In this document: piece by piece, positions 12,534 through 25,277 of the stretch
Numbering within the stretch: the first letter of the stretch is position 1
Layout of the letters: each line of letters begins with the position of its first letter
Assembly (NCBI RefSeq): GCF_032854445.1
Contig: NC_088301.1
Location: forward strand, 23,964,226-24,028,225
DNA length: 64,000 nucleotides
Reading direction: 5' to 3'
Origin: Liolophura sinensis
Taxonomy: Eukaryota > Mollusca > Polyplacophora > Chitonida > Chitonidae
Position numbers and translations under genes: made by a program
The notes under the pieces: generated by a model
Databases searched by the model: none
What the model was told of the DNA's origin: nothing
The model's input: the letters and a program-made list of their open reading frames with translations, nothing else

Positions 12534-15500
12534 CTGCAGGAGCACAGACCTGTGGAGTGCTGATTACAGATGCCACTATTGTATGGGTAACTGGAGAGCG
12601 TGCACAGGTGTGAGTGAGACTCCAAACTTCTTGCCAACAGATGACTTCCAGACACCATACCAGCATAATACGGAATGGCTGTCTGGTATAAAGGGACTTC
12701 TCAATAAGCACTGAATGACCAGTCCTTCTGTTTCATAACCAGCACGGTAAGTGTGTCTTGAAGTCAATCGTAGCTGACACAGAAGCAATTTTGTATCCTT
12801 TCAAATGCAGGTATCTTTACCTCAAATTTCAAATTATATAACAGTGGAAAAAATCATGTCAACACCACTTTCAGGTCATTAAGTATAAGGTCTGTTTTAC
12901 AGGTAACACAGGGTTTCTTGGACTATACCTTTCTGGCAGAGTGAAAAAGAGCTTCCCACAAGCCCATCAGCTGTCCTCTAGAATACAAACTATTAAATAA
13001 TGTTATATCTCATCTCCCCCAATCTTTAATTTATGTAACATGGATATATGCCCACAAGTGCCCTGTAGAACAGGAGTACAACTTACAGGGTTTCTTACAG
13101 AGTAGTGTTGCTTACGGATTGCCAATTCACTTATGTTTTCATTGGATTTGTAAATAATTTCGACAATTGAAATGTCAGAGTACTTCTCATAGAAAGAAAA
13201 AAAAAAGTATTTGTTATAAAACCTTCATGGTTTCACCATCAAAAAAAAACCCCAAAAAACTTGTGGGCTACCTTTCAGAAAACCTGGCAAAATTTTCCCA
13301 AGAACAGCAAACAGAAAACCTACTCAACTGGTGTTTCTTAAGCAAGCAGCCTTGAAGTCTGTCGCATGAAAACTTCGCAGTATTTTTTCTCGGACAATTT
13401 CCCACACTTCAGAGAAAAACTCTGCATCTTTCCTGAGATAAAACAATTTTCCAGTGCTTCAGTTGGTCCTCAGAGAGATTCTCAAAAACAGGCATCTGAC
13501 GGACAAAAGAAGTACAGAAAGATGGTTGGTGTTAACTCACATATGTGCAGACTCGAAGTAACTGATCTATCTGGAAGTCAATACTTGAGAAGGCACCTCC
13601 ACAGTTTCCAGTCCATCCAGACTGAATGAAAACTAGGGAGCTGTTAGCACTGTTTACACGGCAACTTCCAGGACAGAGTAGCAGCAAATCTGCGCATCTA
13701 TGATGCGCTTTTACAACAGTCAACACAGACTGAAACTGAGTGATCTCATGTAGCCAATTGATTATCAACTCGCCTCTTTTTAATCAATTCCACTGACTTC
13801 CCTAAGGGGAGGAGTGAACCAGACGTTGACCAATGGTATTTAATGCTGCAGCCCTTCCATAAAAGGACAGCCATTAAAAATGTATTCAATGAGGAGGGTC
13901 ATCCTTTATGCTGTCGTGTATTGTTAGCTTAGTTCTGGTCATACCAGCAATACGGCAATGGACAGCAGGCAAACAAGCCCCAGTGGTTCTCTATAGAGAT
14001 CAATAGTGAGCAGCATAATCAGAACAACACACCATCCTGAACAGGGCATGAAGTTGACACAATTCCTGAACATAAGGCACAATGACGTCCAACGGCAAAT
14101 TGGGTCTCTTTCGCATTTCCTTTGACGTATGCATCTGCATGAGCACACAGATTCAACAAACACGCAAGAGACCAAAGAATGGCTGGGCACAGGGAAAATG
14201 GGAATATATATAATTCTATCAGAGGTTTTCCTCTTCTCAATTATAACAATTTTAACGGGCAATAAAACCGATTCCGGAGTGATGAATAAACCCACAAAGT
14301 AATAATAGTTTGAAAACACATTCACAAGGTGAAATTTGTAGTACTAGCCCTAATAAAAACAGATTCTTTAATAGTTTTGTGGGTCTCAGGTAAGAATCAG
14401 TATACTGTGTATAAACTGACATATACATTACTTTTCTTTGTACATAACCTCTGTGGAGATTATGTTTATGATTTATTTCATAAACATTATTGAATAACTA
14501 GATAACATGAAAATTTAACAATGATCTCCATTGCTTCATTTACCCCTTTGAGTTTTTAATCAAATGGAAGACAACCTCAACCCTTGGCTTTAAGCCAGGT
14601 TTAAAGACAAACTTCTCCAACACCCAGAAATCATGTGTATGTAAATGTAGCTACATGTATGTCATAGGTTTACCAATTTACATATTTGTGTTTGGTCTCA
14701 ATTTGTTTCTTAGGTTATATAAATCAAGGTTAAACTGAGGCTGTTTTCTTACTTGAAAAAAAAATGAAGCAGATATGTCAAAGGTATGTTTCTACATTTG
14801 ATTTCCTGAAAACAAAAATTGGAAATTTTTCAATACATATTTGAAATTATGCCATGGTCCTTTATACAGATGTTATCTATCACTGTAACAAACACTTGGT
14901 CAAAGAACTGACCACTCAGAAGATGAATTATCATATTTTTTTCTACCTGTCCTACAATTTCTCTACCTTAAAGCACTCCTGTCTTGGGGTCTAAATATTT
15001 TCTTCACTTGAAAATAAATGCAAAAATGCACTTGTTGCATGTCAAAAATTACCTGTCGGGAAACAGGTGGACAATCTGTTATTTAGACCGCTAAATAATC
15101 AGCCCCTCTTGTTATGGCTTAGGTTGTACTTGTACGGTTGATCACTTCACGGCTGCTTGATGACTGTACTACTGGACAAGCCATAAATACATGTACACAT
15201 ACAGCCTTCAGTTTTAGTGACCACACAAGCTTTCAATCAATGTTAATGGGCTTCTCTGTACAAGTGGCCACCAAAACCTAATCATTTAACACTTAGATCA
15301 AGCCATTCTTCATTCCCTTTTGGCAGTATTGTAATGAAAGCAATGGTCTTTGTCAGGGGATCATTTCCAACAACTGCTTGCGTGTAAGGCCTTTTACAGC
15401 CAGTACATAAATCAGGCTCTCATATTCTTAAAGGCTAGTACATGCAGAGCCTATATCTTTAACCTATCATCTGATAAACCTGGGAAACCTATACAGGAAA

Positions 15501-16350
15501 CTCCACACTAATTTATATGTTTGTTTTACAGGCAGAATATAATTTTTTTTTCAATGTCTGAGGACGGTATAAATATAAAAAATATAACTTGAAAATCATC
15601 TGAAGTGTGTAACATATAGACTGTCCCAGCAATTTTTTTCTGCTGAAGACATATTAACATCATCAAAAAGCTTTGAAACACTAGAAAATCATAAAAACAT
15701 CAAGATGGAACAAATCAAAAAAGTGGATTTCAGTTATATTTTTATTCCTTTTTTTATTTTTTATCATCGGCTCGCCCAGACTAAACAAACTAAAATTGGT
15801 GTAGCCTTATATTAGTTTTTTCTTCTTCCCATAGTAAAATGTAGTAAAATGTTTCATTCATAAGGTCGTCTTTATTGAGCACATAGGCAGAAGAACAAAA
15901 CTGCAATTAAGCTAGATGATTTCCCATTGTTTTTCCCCAGCCCAAACCAAGTATTTAAAATGGCTCCCTACATTAGCACATACAATGCACAAAACTATGA
16001 TTTAAGTAAACATAAAACTTGTGATATCACAGGACCTGACACCATACACATGTATTATCATATGGTTCATGAAGCCCACCTCACCTTTCTAATGTCAGCA
16101 AAAAGTAGTCAAGTACATGTACTCGTACAGGTCTGTATTTTCATATATGGTGGATGGTCTATATAGATGTACACATGCACCAAATGATGATTACTTCCAA
16201 GTTTTCTTTGCCTTTTATTCCGATAAATTTTTTTTTAGGGTGGAAGGAAACCAGGCAAAGCTCAGGGAATAAGTTTAAAACATGTAATCGTTTGATAAAA
16301 GAAGATTTAATATGATCTATTAATATGGCAAATCTCTAGAGCAAATCGGT

Positions 16351-16387
16351 CACACATAAAACACCAATCAAATAAATAAATAAAATA
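16351..16387 (+). mobile_element. SINE family 1, tail fragment
   Basis: AAAACACCAATCAAATAAAT tail only. A body-like fragment on the opposite strand lies 80-110 bp to the left (GGTGGAAGGAAACC). Confidence 0.65.
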
Positions 16388-17707
16388 AGTACATAAACAA
16401 ATCTTTGACAAGACAGAATTTCTTGGTGCCCCACCCTGCCTTCAATGATCCTAGCAATATTTTCGTGCTCTAAATGTTCTTAAATGGGCAACCTAAAAGG
16501 CTTTTTTATGCACATTTTAACCAAGTCATTAACATGCATAAAATATTAAATCCAAAAGTACCATTTTATAATTAAAATGTTCAGTAATGAAAGCATTTCA
16601 AATTTTAAAAATATTTTCTTTTCTTCTGCAGTTTAAGTGTGTCTCTATTCTTAACGGCACAACTTAAAAGTAATTGTTCCACAATTCATTTTTCAAATTT
16701 GTTTTGTCACCGTGACCTAACTTGTAAACAGAAGAAAAACGTTGTTTCTTTGCTACCAGATCAAACCAGAACACGGCTAGAATGCACAAGTAGTGCTACA
16801 GCACATTTCATTGTCAACAAGGGCCAAAAATCAATACTCAAAGATGAAAACTGGAGACTGATTTCTGCGATGCACAGTCTCAGACTGAGTCACAGAACCC
16901 AATCTGGTGTGGCAAGGGATGGCCCCTGGGAGAGAACATAAGACGTGTTTAGGACACATGTTGATATCATGATAATGCAACTGATAGAAGTGCACATCCT
17001 GTGTTTGAACAAGGACAAAAGAAGCTGGCTTTCTGTTCAATAAACTAGACTTCACAGTAAGCATAAAAGAAGCAGCAGTTTCTTAGCTTTGAAATTAACG
17101 ACACTATAAACGTGAAAATTAAAAGATACATGAAACACATGGTTTTTGTTTCTTAATATGCACTTTATGATGTGTCCTAAGTTCTTAATACACACAAGTA
17201 CAGCAACAACAACAACAAACAAATGCTCAATCTTGTTCTTGCAACGGATACAATGGCTTTGAACTAAAAAAAAAAAAAACATATTCCTCAGGCCCAAGCA
17301 TATGGTCCGGAAATTAAGCAGTCTGCTATCATGATGGCAACCATAGCAGCTGTTAAACCAACTCTAGCTAGGAAGATGAGATTCAATTAATAACCACCAA
17401 ATAATTCTATTATCACATTTGTTGTCTGGAACCAAGTTTTGTTTTGGTACCTTACAACCCTTAATCCCATCTGAAATTAGTATGCATGGGATTAATGGAC
17501 ACGGTAATTTACCACACGCCCCAAAATAGGTACAAGGCAGATATCTGCAGAAAATAGATAGCTTGACTAATTCACTTGTTTGTTTATTTCATTTGTTTGT
17601 TTCCTGTGTCTGTTTTACAAACAGTTCTGATATATGCACAATTCGTGTACTCAGCTAATTAATATCAATTATTTTTTGTTGGTGAGTATGAATATGTGGC
17701 AAACATG

Positions 17708-17791
17708 GTGGGGAAAACAGAGGGGGCAGTGTGGGGGTGAAATTACGGGTGAGAATGGTGTGTGAGTTGGGGGGGGATGGGGGGGGGGGGC
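17708..17791. repeat. G-rich tract, potential quadruplex
   Basis: Repeated G runs on the plus strand, ending in runs of eight or more Gs with a single AT break. Confidence 0.7.
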
Positions 17792-18742
17792 TGTTCCTTC
17801 TTACCTCCGACTTTGCCTAAATAAATGGGAAAAATACCTTGTACATGTGATCAGTAACATGCGTCTTTATCTAGCGAAGACATCTTCTTCATTATCATTT
17901 TTTTACTTCATTATTTAGCCTATTTGACTGAGGTTTAAAAAATGTACCCAAGAGAATCTCTCAGTTTTTATTCTGTAAGACGGGTTGGAAGATGGGGATC
18001 ACGTGACCACCTTTTCGTGTGTAAAACAAAATGTCCATCCAATGTTAAAGCGTCAGGGAAAAGGTCACTTTTTGCCATGGACTTCGCGAACGACCAGTAA
18101 GGCCTATAGTTGTACAAAATAACAAAAGCTCTGCAGAAATACTCAGATTATCTGGAAAGCTGAAAATTATACATAACCAACGGATACAAGTTCGCTGACA
18201 ACGATTCAAAATTTAGCATTTTCCTATGCAATAACGTTGGAAGGACCCTTTCTTTTTTCACCCACGCCTTAGTTACTTAGGAGATCACATGGTCTCTAGC
18301 TTCCGATCCGTCTTACTGAATTGGGAGCACATCTGACATTGGTTTGGGAACATCCTTGGCCAAACCAAACACCAGAGCAATCTGGGATAGCGGGACAATG
18401 TATGAAATTAAATGTACACCCAAAATGGTACTTCCTGTTAATGTTTATACACAGAGTCAATACTTCTGCTTATACATGTCATAAAAAAGTTAACAACAAC
18501 GACGTACACATTACAGCTAGGACACATATGCTACAAGGGGCAGGCGCCTGTGACTACAGGTACTTCCAAAGTAAACAGCGGCAAGAGCATTTTCACCGAG
18601 GGTCCATTTTTCGACATTGTTGTCAAACTTTGAACTTCGCGGTCAAATTTCATTGTGTTTTTGTTCTAAGATGTTTGGATTTCTGGGGTCTATTCCTTTT
18701 GATTCAAGCGTGTGCTTTAGGTTGCATAATCATCGTACTTAC

Positions 18743-18819
18743 CAGAGCTCCCTCTGTCTTCTTCCTTCATCTTCAAAGATGTTCCTTGTTGTATTTCTTA
18801 GCCCTTGCCGTCCACCCAT
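18743..18819 (-). CDS. Possible first exon of an unrecognised gene
   Basis: ATG followed by 25 codons to a perfect GTAAGT donor, phase 2 out: MGGRQGLRNTTRNIFEDEGR then RQREL. The surrounding DNA (about 18,000-18,950) is richer in CpG than the flanks, as expected for a promoter. It joins in frame to the candidate exon at 12533-12343. Product not recognised. Confidence 0.45.
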
Positions 18820-19766
18820 CGAACGTCGTCAACCACCGAGTTGACCTACTTAAAACTTTGTCACACTTTCGGGTCACACAAAGAATGAGGTCGAACTGCA
18901 CGTGACCTACAAACGTGATGCGTGGGAGATTTATCTTTGGCTAGAAATTACGTGGTCCATTAGAGGCTGTGGTGACTTCTTGGGACATCCACTTTCATTT
19001 TCATGCTGGTTTTAGATTCCTAATTTTCTTTACACGCTTTATGCCATAAAACAAGACTTGTTTCAATCAATCTGTTTTAGCTTTCTACTAGCTCGAAAAT
19101 CCGATGACCTGAATCTGAACTAGACCTTACCAAATATTTAAAGATCACTGGCGATTTCTTGGCTAGCTTTCTACGTAACCGACCTCTGGCAAGATGTGTT
19201 ACTTTAGTGATTATCTGTTTTAAAACTAAAGCAGTATTTTGCACTGCCTTCTTTATAAACTGATTTCGTTCCAAAGCATATGAATTGATAAATGTTGAAG
19301 TTTTACCTGGAAGAACCGCTGTGAAGATGGTTTTAGAAGCACAGCTCAGTACTGCATGGGTCAAAAAAAAAATGGAGAGGTATTCTAGCATGAAAGTCAT
19401 TTTAAAAAGCAGCCATGTAGCAGGACCTAATTGCCTGTTCTCTAAGTAAGCGGAGTATCAAGCCAGAAAGTGTCATTATGACCAAAATTTTAAATATTTA
19501 CAGCATGATGTGGCTCAGTGGTTGATCTGATACCAAAAGGCCAATTTAATTGGTGGATGCCTAAGTTTAGGAGGAGCTGCAAAGGTAAGACAGTATTTAA
19601 CTCTTCAAAAATGGCCATTTCTGACAAATAATGTATTTGTACATGATTTATTTGATTGTTGTTTAATTACATACTTAAAAATTATAACTTGTAAATTATA
19701 AGACAGATCAATTTTATCATTGGAGGAAACCAGAGTTATGTTGTAAATACCCATCTTTGGCAGAGT

Positions 19767-20018
19767 GGGGGCTTCTGTGGCTCAGTTGGCTAGTGCAGCG
19801 TAATGACCCAGGAGTCTCTAACCAATGCGGTCGCTGTGAGTTCAAGTCCAGCTCATTCTGGCTTCCTCTCCGGCCGTATGTGGGAAGGTCTGCCAGTAAC
19901 CTGCAGATGGTCGTGGGTTTCCCCCAAGCTGTGCCCGGTTTCCACCCACCATAATGCTGGCCCCCGTCGTATAAGTGAAATATTCGGCATAAAACACCAA
20001 TCAAGTAAATAAATGAAT
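19767..20018 (+). mobile_element. SINE family 1, near full length
   Basis: Head has lost about 10 bp between box A and the GCAGCGTAATGACCC segment. Tail lacks part of TTCTTGAGTAC. Confidence 0.93.
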
Positions 20019-20167
20019 ACTTTGGCAGAATACTGACAAATTCATCTACGAGTGACATAAAAGAATTCATACCATCTTGATAGAAGACAAGTGGTCTTCA
20101 ACCAGTGCCAGACAGCACTAGCAGGCAAATGAGTGTCTTCTACCCCTTACTGTCACCAAGGTTCCAC

Positions 20168-20505
20168 AAGTGAGTGCGAGTACTTGGGGTTTAATGTTGT
20201 ATATTTTTCAGTCATATGACAATGAAGGAATCCTTAGAGTGAATGTAATGTGCCTCCTTGTTGCAGGACAATTTCCACCCCTCTTTTATCAAGTGCTGCT
20301 TCACTGAGATGACTTACCGAAGGCAAGTAAGCTGCACCGCCCCAGCCTTAAATACTGATACGGGTCAACCAGTCAGTGCACTATCCCTTTCATGCTGAAC
20401 GCCAAGCAAGGAAATTACAACTTCCTCTTTAAGAGTCTTCCGTGTGACTAGACCCGGAATTGACCGCTCCCTGAACGGACACTCTACCAACTGTGTTGTC
20501 AGGAC
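20168..20505 (-). mobile_element. SINE family 2, copy 1
   Basis: About 340 bp. The minus-strand start is tRNA-like (ACACAGTTGGTAGAGTG as box A). The body contains GTAATGTGCCTCCTTGTTGC and CTGCTTCACTGAGATGACTT on the plus strand. Alignable end to end with 21010-21365. Confidence 0.85.
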
Positions 20506-20640
20506 AGGTCTAAGGTCTCACAAAGGCCAGGTCCAAATCCACACCCCTGGATTGTGGGATCAGTGAATCTTTCCAAGAAGTAAAATAGACCATGGGGAAA
20601 TTTTGAGAAATACAGTGTGTCAGATGGATTATATGTGGTA

Positions 20641-20745
20641 GATTTATTTGTTTATTTGATTGGAGCTTTACACTGCACTCAAGAATATTTCACTGATATT
20701 GCCACCCAAAACTGTGGTAGGAGGAAACCAAGCAGAGCCTGGCCA
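20641..20745 (-). mobile_element. SINE family 1, fragment
   Basis: Tail and part of the body (CACTCAAGAATATTTCACT, GGAGGAAACC). Confidence 0.8.
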
Positions 20746-21009
20746 AAGTATGTTACAAGAAATATAAGTCTGTTATTGGAGACATGTTTATAATAAAGAG
20801 CCTTGTTGCTACAACAAAGCAGGACTCAGGAGGGAAGTAATTCCGGAGAATTGTGTAACCAAAGTTCCCAGCTGTTTGCAGTCTAAAAAACCTGCATTTT
20901 CCAACATTCATGAGGACTATCAAATATCATTAACCCATTTGATTCATACCTTTTGACTGTACTCAAAAATATTTCGCTCATTATTTACAAAGGTCAGATT
21001 AAAAATTGG

Positions 21010-21365
21010 AGTGAGTGAGCGAGTGCTTGGTGTTTAACATTGTACTTGATAATTTTCCAGTCGTATGATGACGAAGGAATCCTTAGAGTGCCATGTAATG
21101 TGCCTCCTTGTTGCAGGACGAATTTCCACGGCTCTTTTATCTAGTGCTGCTTCACTGAGATGCCTTATTGAAGGCAAGTAAGTCACCCCACCAGAGCCTT
21201 TATACTGATATGCGTCAACCAGTTGATGCACTATTCCCTTCATGCTGAACACCAAGTAAGGAAGTTACAACTTCCTCTTTAAAGGTCTTAATTGTGACTC
21301 GACCCAAGATTGACCCTGGATCTACCGCTCCCGAAGTGGACGCTCTACCAACTGTGTTATGGGGT
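21010..21365 (-). mobile_element. SINE family 2, copy 2
   Basis: Same family and orientation as 20168-20505, with a clearer head (ACACAGTTGGTAGAGCG, then GATCCAGGGTCAATC as box B). The plus-strand left end has the GTGAGTGAGCGAGTGCTTGG motif. Confidence 0.87.
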
Positions 21366-21609
21366 CCGACTAATAACTGGAGGAAAGTGGACACAGTGCC
21401 CGTGTGACAATCACATCATACATGGCTAAACTTGAAGCTAGATTTGAACCTGTGACCTGTATGGTCAGGGCATAGAGCATTCCTGACAAATTCGATAAAT
21501 CTCTTTTTACACAGTTGAAACATAAACACTGATGCAGAAACTGTCAAAGAAATGGGAGAGAACTGTCATTTCATTTTCTAATTCACTGGTGAACAACACA
21601 ATTAAAGGA

Positions 21610-21925
21610 ATGAATGAATGATTGGAGTTAAATGCCACATTCTCAGTATTTCAGCCATATTGTGGCTAACTCTTGATGAAACCAAAGGGCACAACCTTTG
21701 GCAAGTTACTGACAAACTTTTCCACATGTTGTAGAAGTGGTTTTCAACAAATGAAAAACTTCCACTAGCATCATTATCTGCTTACTGTCACCAATTCACA
21801 AGGCCCAAAACCAATGAAAGCAAAGGGAATCAACAAATTCTCTGACCATGGCAGGCTTTGAAATCTCACTGTCCCAGCGACTGAAAGGCAAGCACGTGTA
21901 ACTACAAGACCACGACCCGATCCCA
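21610..21925 (-). repeat. Third diverged interspersed repeat, copy a
   Basis: Shares CAAGTTACTGACAA and GAAGTGGTTTTCAACAA with 34550-34775, and the opening GGAGTTAAATGCCACATTC is like the tail of a SINE. Highly diverged. Confidence 0.5.
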
Positions 21926-22430
21926 CTAAATCAACAGTACTCACACAATGGCAAGAGACTTGTAATACACATCTGTTTATTCATGGAAAATTTCTGTTAA
22001 CCAGAAAAAAAACATCTCCAGATAACTCATGCCACATTCAGCACCAAACAGGGCATACCATATACAACAAATGTCTGCAGAATTTCACAGCTGTGTTTGT
22101 CTTTCAGGAAGAACATCCAATGCATACAAACAGACATGCGCACAAACAGCCAATTGCACAAACACCCACTTCCACATAAACACTTTTGCTACGCTTCAAA
22201 CACGCTTTCACTGCAGTTTTAATTTTGAAACAATTATCGAGACCAAAAGTTGTGATATGATTTTTTTTTTTTAACATTAATGGCCAATGTAGCCATATTA
22301 TAACCTCTCAGCGGAGATCTCTGTGAAATTCTGCATCTGACATTTGTACAATTTAAAAACAATATCTATCAAATTACAGTATTTTACAAAAGCAGAGCAT
22401 GAGGCAAAACATTAATCCTACATACAGAAG

Positions 22431-22452
22431 TATATATATATATATATATATA
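22431..22452. repeat. (TA)n microsatellite
   Basis: Eleven TA units. Confidence 0.95.
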
Positions 22453-25186
22453 AATATTGTCATTGATTGCATCACAGATTTTAGACTCAATTTTGAGGTC
22501 CCATTTGGACAGTTCAACACTATTTTTTATCCAGTTTAACAAAACTTGGGTGACCTTTTCCGTCTAGTTTTTAGGTACAACAGATCGCCTGTAAATATAG
22601 AATCTCTTCCCCCCTCAAAAATATATCCCTGTATTATACTTTTGGCTTTCCCTTGAGTCTACAATCGTGAGAAAACTTCTGTATCATGGAACAGTTAACA
22701 AGCGAATAAAAATAAAATGCCAATAAAAATAATGTACAAAGTTGATGGGAAAGAGCATGACCTATGAAACAATTAACAACAAAGCACTTCGAGATGAAAT
22801 TATTGTGATCTAAAATGAGTATCAACAAGGCATCTAACCCTGGTGAGGGGCTTCACAGACGGATAGTGCTGGTCATGCATATTATCACGTCCCAAAAATA
22901 ACATACTGTCAATATTTGTGATACTTCGGTTTGTATGAATGAATTGTGGAAATAATTCACGCTGAATTGACTGCGTTTGTAAACCATTATATATATATAT
23001 ATTAAAAAAAAAAAAAAAAGAGGTCCTGGGACAGACCTTCCGGTATAGGTCATACTCCTTTCCGATCCAATGGAATAATGATCATGGGGATCCATCCAGC
23101 TGTACTAAAAAGTGATGCCCACCCCACCTGACCCCATTACCCTTCCCTGGTAGTAGTACACAGCCCAGCCCATTTCCCCCATTCCCAGGAAGTCAACAAT
23201 AAAAATCTTGTCATCACTTCAATAACCCATTTCCAGCTGGATGGACCACCCCATGAAGGAAAAAAACCCAAAAAACAATAAACAAAAACAGGTCAACGAT
23301 TATTTTTACATTTAGCATAAGGCTTTGTTTACATGGATTAATGTACAGTTCTCCCACAGGTGGGTAAATATATACAATGTCTCCCTCAAGGTCAAAATTC
23401 ACCAATTGTAACCCAGAGTAGAGGAAAAAAAAAAAAAATTAAAAAGAAATAGCAAAGGCTCCTCAAGTTTAATGATACTTACATCAAACCAACCCATATA
23501 CAGTAATGTACAAGTGAGGAATAATAACACTGCGAACTAGAGAAAGTCCAATACCCAAAACTGCCCTCTCAGATCATACCACATACCGTAACAAACATAA
23601 ATCCTTTCAGGTGATCTAATAAAACACGTGTTCTTTTACAGAAGACCCCATTTTCCTCAGTTCTGGATCCTCCTATGCCCTTCTGACTTTTCTCACACTA
23701 ACATTTATGCTAAAGAACCTTCCTTCTGTTTTAGTCTCAAAGCGTAATCAATGCAATAACTGAAGAATTTGGAGAAAAAAATACACCATTTCCTATTTCA
23801 CTAAAACTATGCCATCAGTGTCCTTAATATGTTAACTTTTTTTAAATTAAACTGCCCTTCTGAAAAGTAACTCTATGCCTCAAGCTGTGCTGTTTTCAGA
23901 TTTCAAAACATTTGGTTCTTTTGTGACTGTGAATAATGAGCAATTTGTACCTGTCAGTAACAGATTCCTGCTCAACAGGTTCCTGGCAAATGACCGGTTA
24001 TATATGTCAAATGTTTTCTTCCCAGCTCATCATTATGATGTCACATTTAAGACCGTGTAAAGTGACAGTAGAAACCGATACATGCATCATGTAACATTGT
24101 AGGCCTTTCGCTACCTTTCGAGTCACATTCCTTGACTCGAGGTCCTACTTCACATTTGCACCTTCTCTCTTGCTTAAAAATTATGTAACCTCATAACTAA
24201 CACTACATTCTCCTTGCATTTAAACTCCTATGCCATTAAAAGTTCCATATTTTACACGATTGTGCCCATAATTAATTTAAAGACTACATTCACTGTTTAA
24301 AGACAACTATTTCACTGTTTATGTTGCAAGATGACTGCAACTATGTTTTCTAACAGTTGCCACTAACTGATGGGTTGGCTCATTTTGTAACTAAATGCTT
24401 TTAAAAAAGCTTTGCTTGCTGTATGGGCACATGTTTACCTTTTTCCTAACAGAAGGAAAAATATAATCCCTTGAAAATCTTGATGCTAAGTATTTACTGC
24501 TTGTCAGGAATTGGTATATAGGCGACAATCATACAGCAGTAGCTGTAACTTTGCAAGCTCTGTCCAGCTTCCCTGAATCCTGGCCCAAGTTATCTCCACT
24601 TGTCTGAGAGACAGCGCTCAACAACAGAGCGGATGGTGTTCACCTCGCCTCATTCAACCTCAAACAAGTCAATGTGACAGAGTCATTATAGTCATGACTA
24701 GATACAACCTAAATGCAAACAAAATTAATTTAAGTTTGGTTCAATTTTTCTCTCTCGCATTCTATTCACTTTCTTGCAAATCCAATTCTAACTGTCCATC
24801 TCTGGTTTAGGACAGATCATGTCGTAAATTTCACAATTTAAAAATTTCGTTTAAAATTTACTTCTTATAACAGCTTCTTCTCCACCTTCGTCCCTCTCAA
24901 TAGCTGGTGCGCACAATGTCGCTCCAGGTGTGAGAGACTGCAGGCGAGACAGATGAGGTTCGTACACAAACATCCGCCTAACCTGAATTCTTCACACATT
25001 TTCTCATCTCCAGGAAGTGTCTTCATTCGGAGCATTACTGAAAAGCTGCTTCCGTCAGCCTGTATACATGAATCCCTCGTATACATTAGCGGCTGAAGAA
25101 ACATCCCGCAGCTGACAATGCTGTATCTGAACAGCTATCATATTGGAATATACAGGACTTCACCATAAAAATGGTCCTTTACAAGT

Positions 25187-25277
25187 TTATTTTCGGGCTT
25201 TACGGACTGCTTTTTTAATTCTTCTCCCTCCTATACTTGCCTGGATACTGAATGGGTTCTTGTCAGTGGCTGGTGCA
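25187..25277 (-). CDS. NUP153: NUP153 exon 25 (C-terminus and stop)
   Basis: 91 nt including TAA, phase 2 in. The acceptor follows a T-rich tract ending [22 protein letters not shown] then [13 protein letters not shown]. The basic end is a clear match to the human terminus GRKIKTAVRRRK, so this, not the TGA after exon 24, is the conserved end. Confidence 0.93.

Larger units (their letters stand above)
12534..18742. other. Probable intron of the candidate minus-strand gene
   Basis: If the exons at 18743 and 12343 belong together this is their 6.2-kb intron. No other exon found. Confidence 0.4.
21366..25186. other. NUP153 3' flank, 3' UTR of unknown length
   Basis: AT-rich with a TA repeat and A/T homopolymers. 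No unambiguous minus-strand polyadenylation signal stands out; an ATTAAA lies near 23468-23473. A 79-codon minus-strand frame at 24865-25104 has no support. Confidence 0.45.

Noticed and set aside
18321-18905. 194-codon plus-strand open frame, one of the longest in the window
   Set aside because: No domain, odd composition, and it overlaps on the opposite strand a candidate exon with proper splice signals. Treated as a chance frame.
2334-24060. Weak similarity between 2,400-2,510 and 23,960-24,060 (TTCTTTTCCCAG / TTCTTCCCAG, ATGATG)
   Set aside because: Too short and diverged to call a repeat family by eye.
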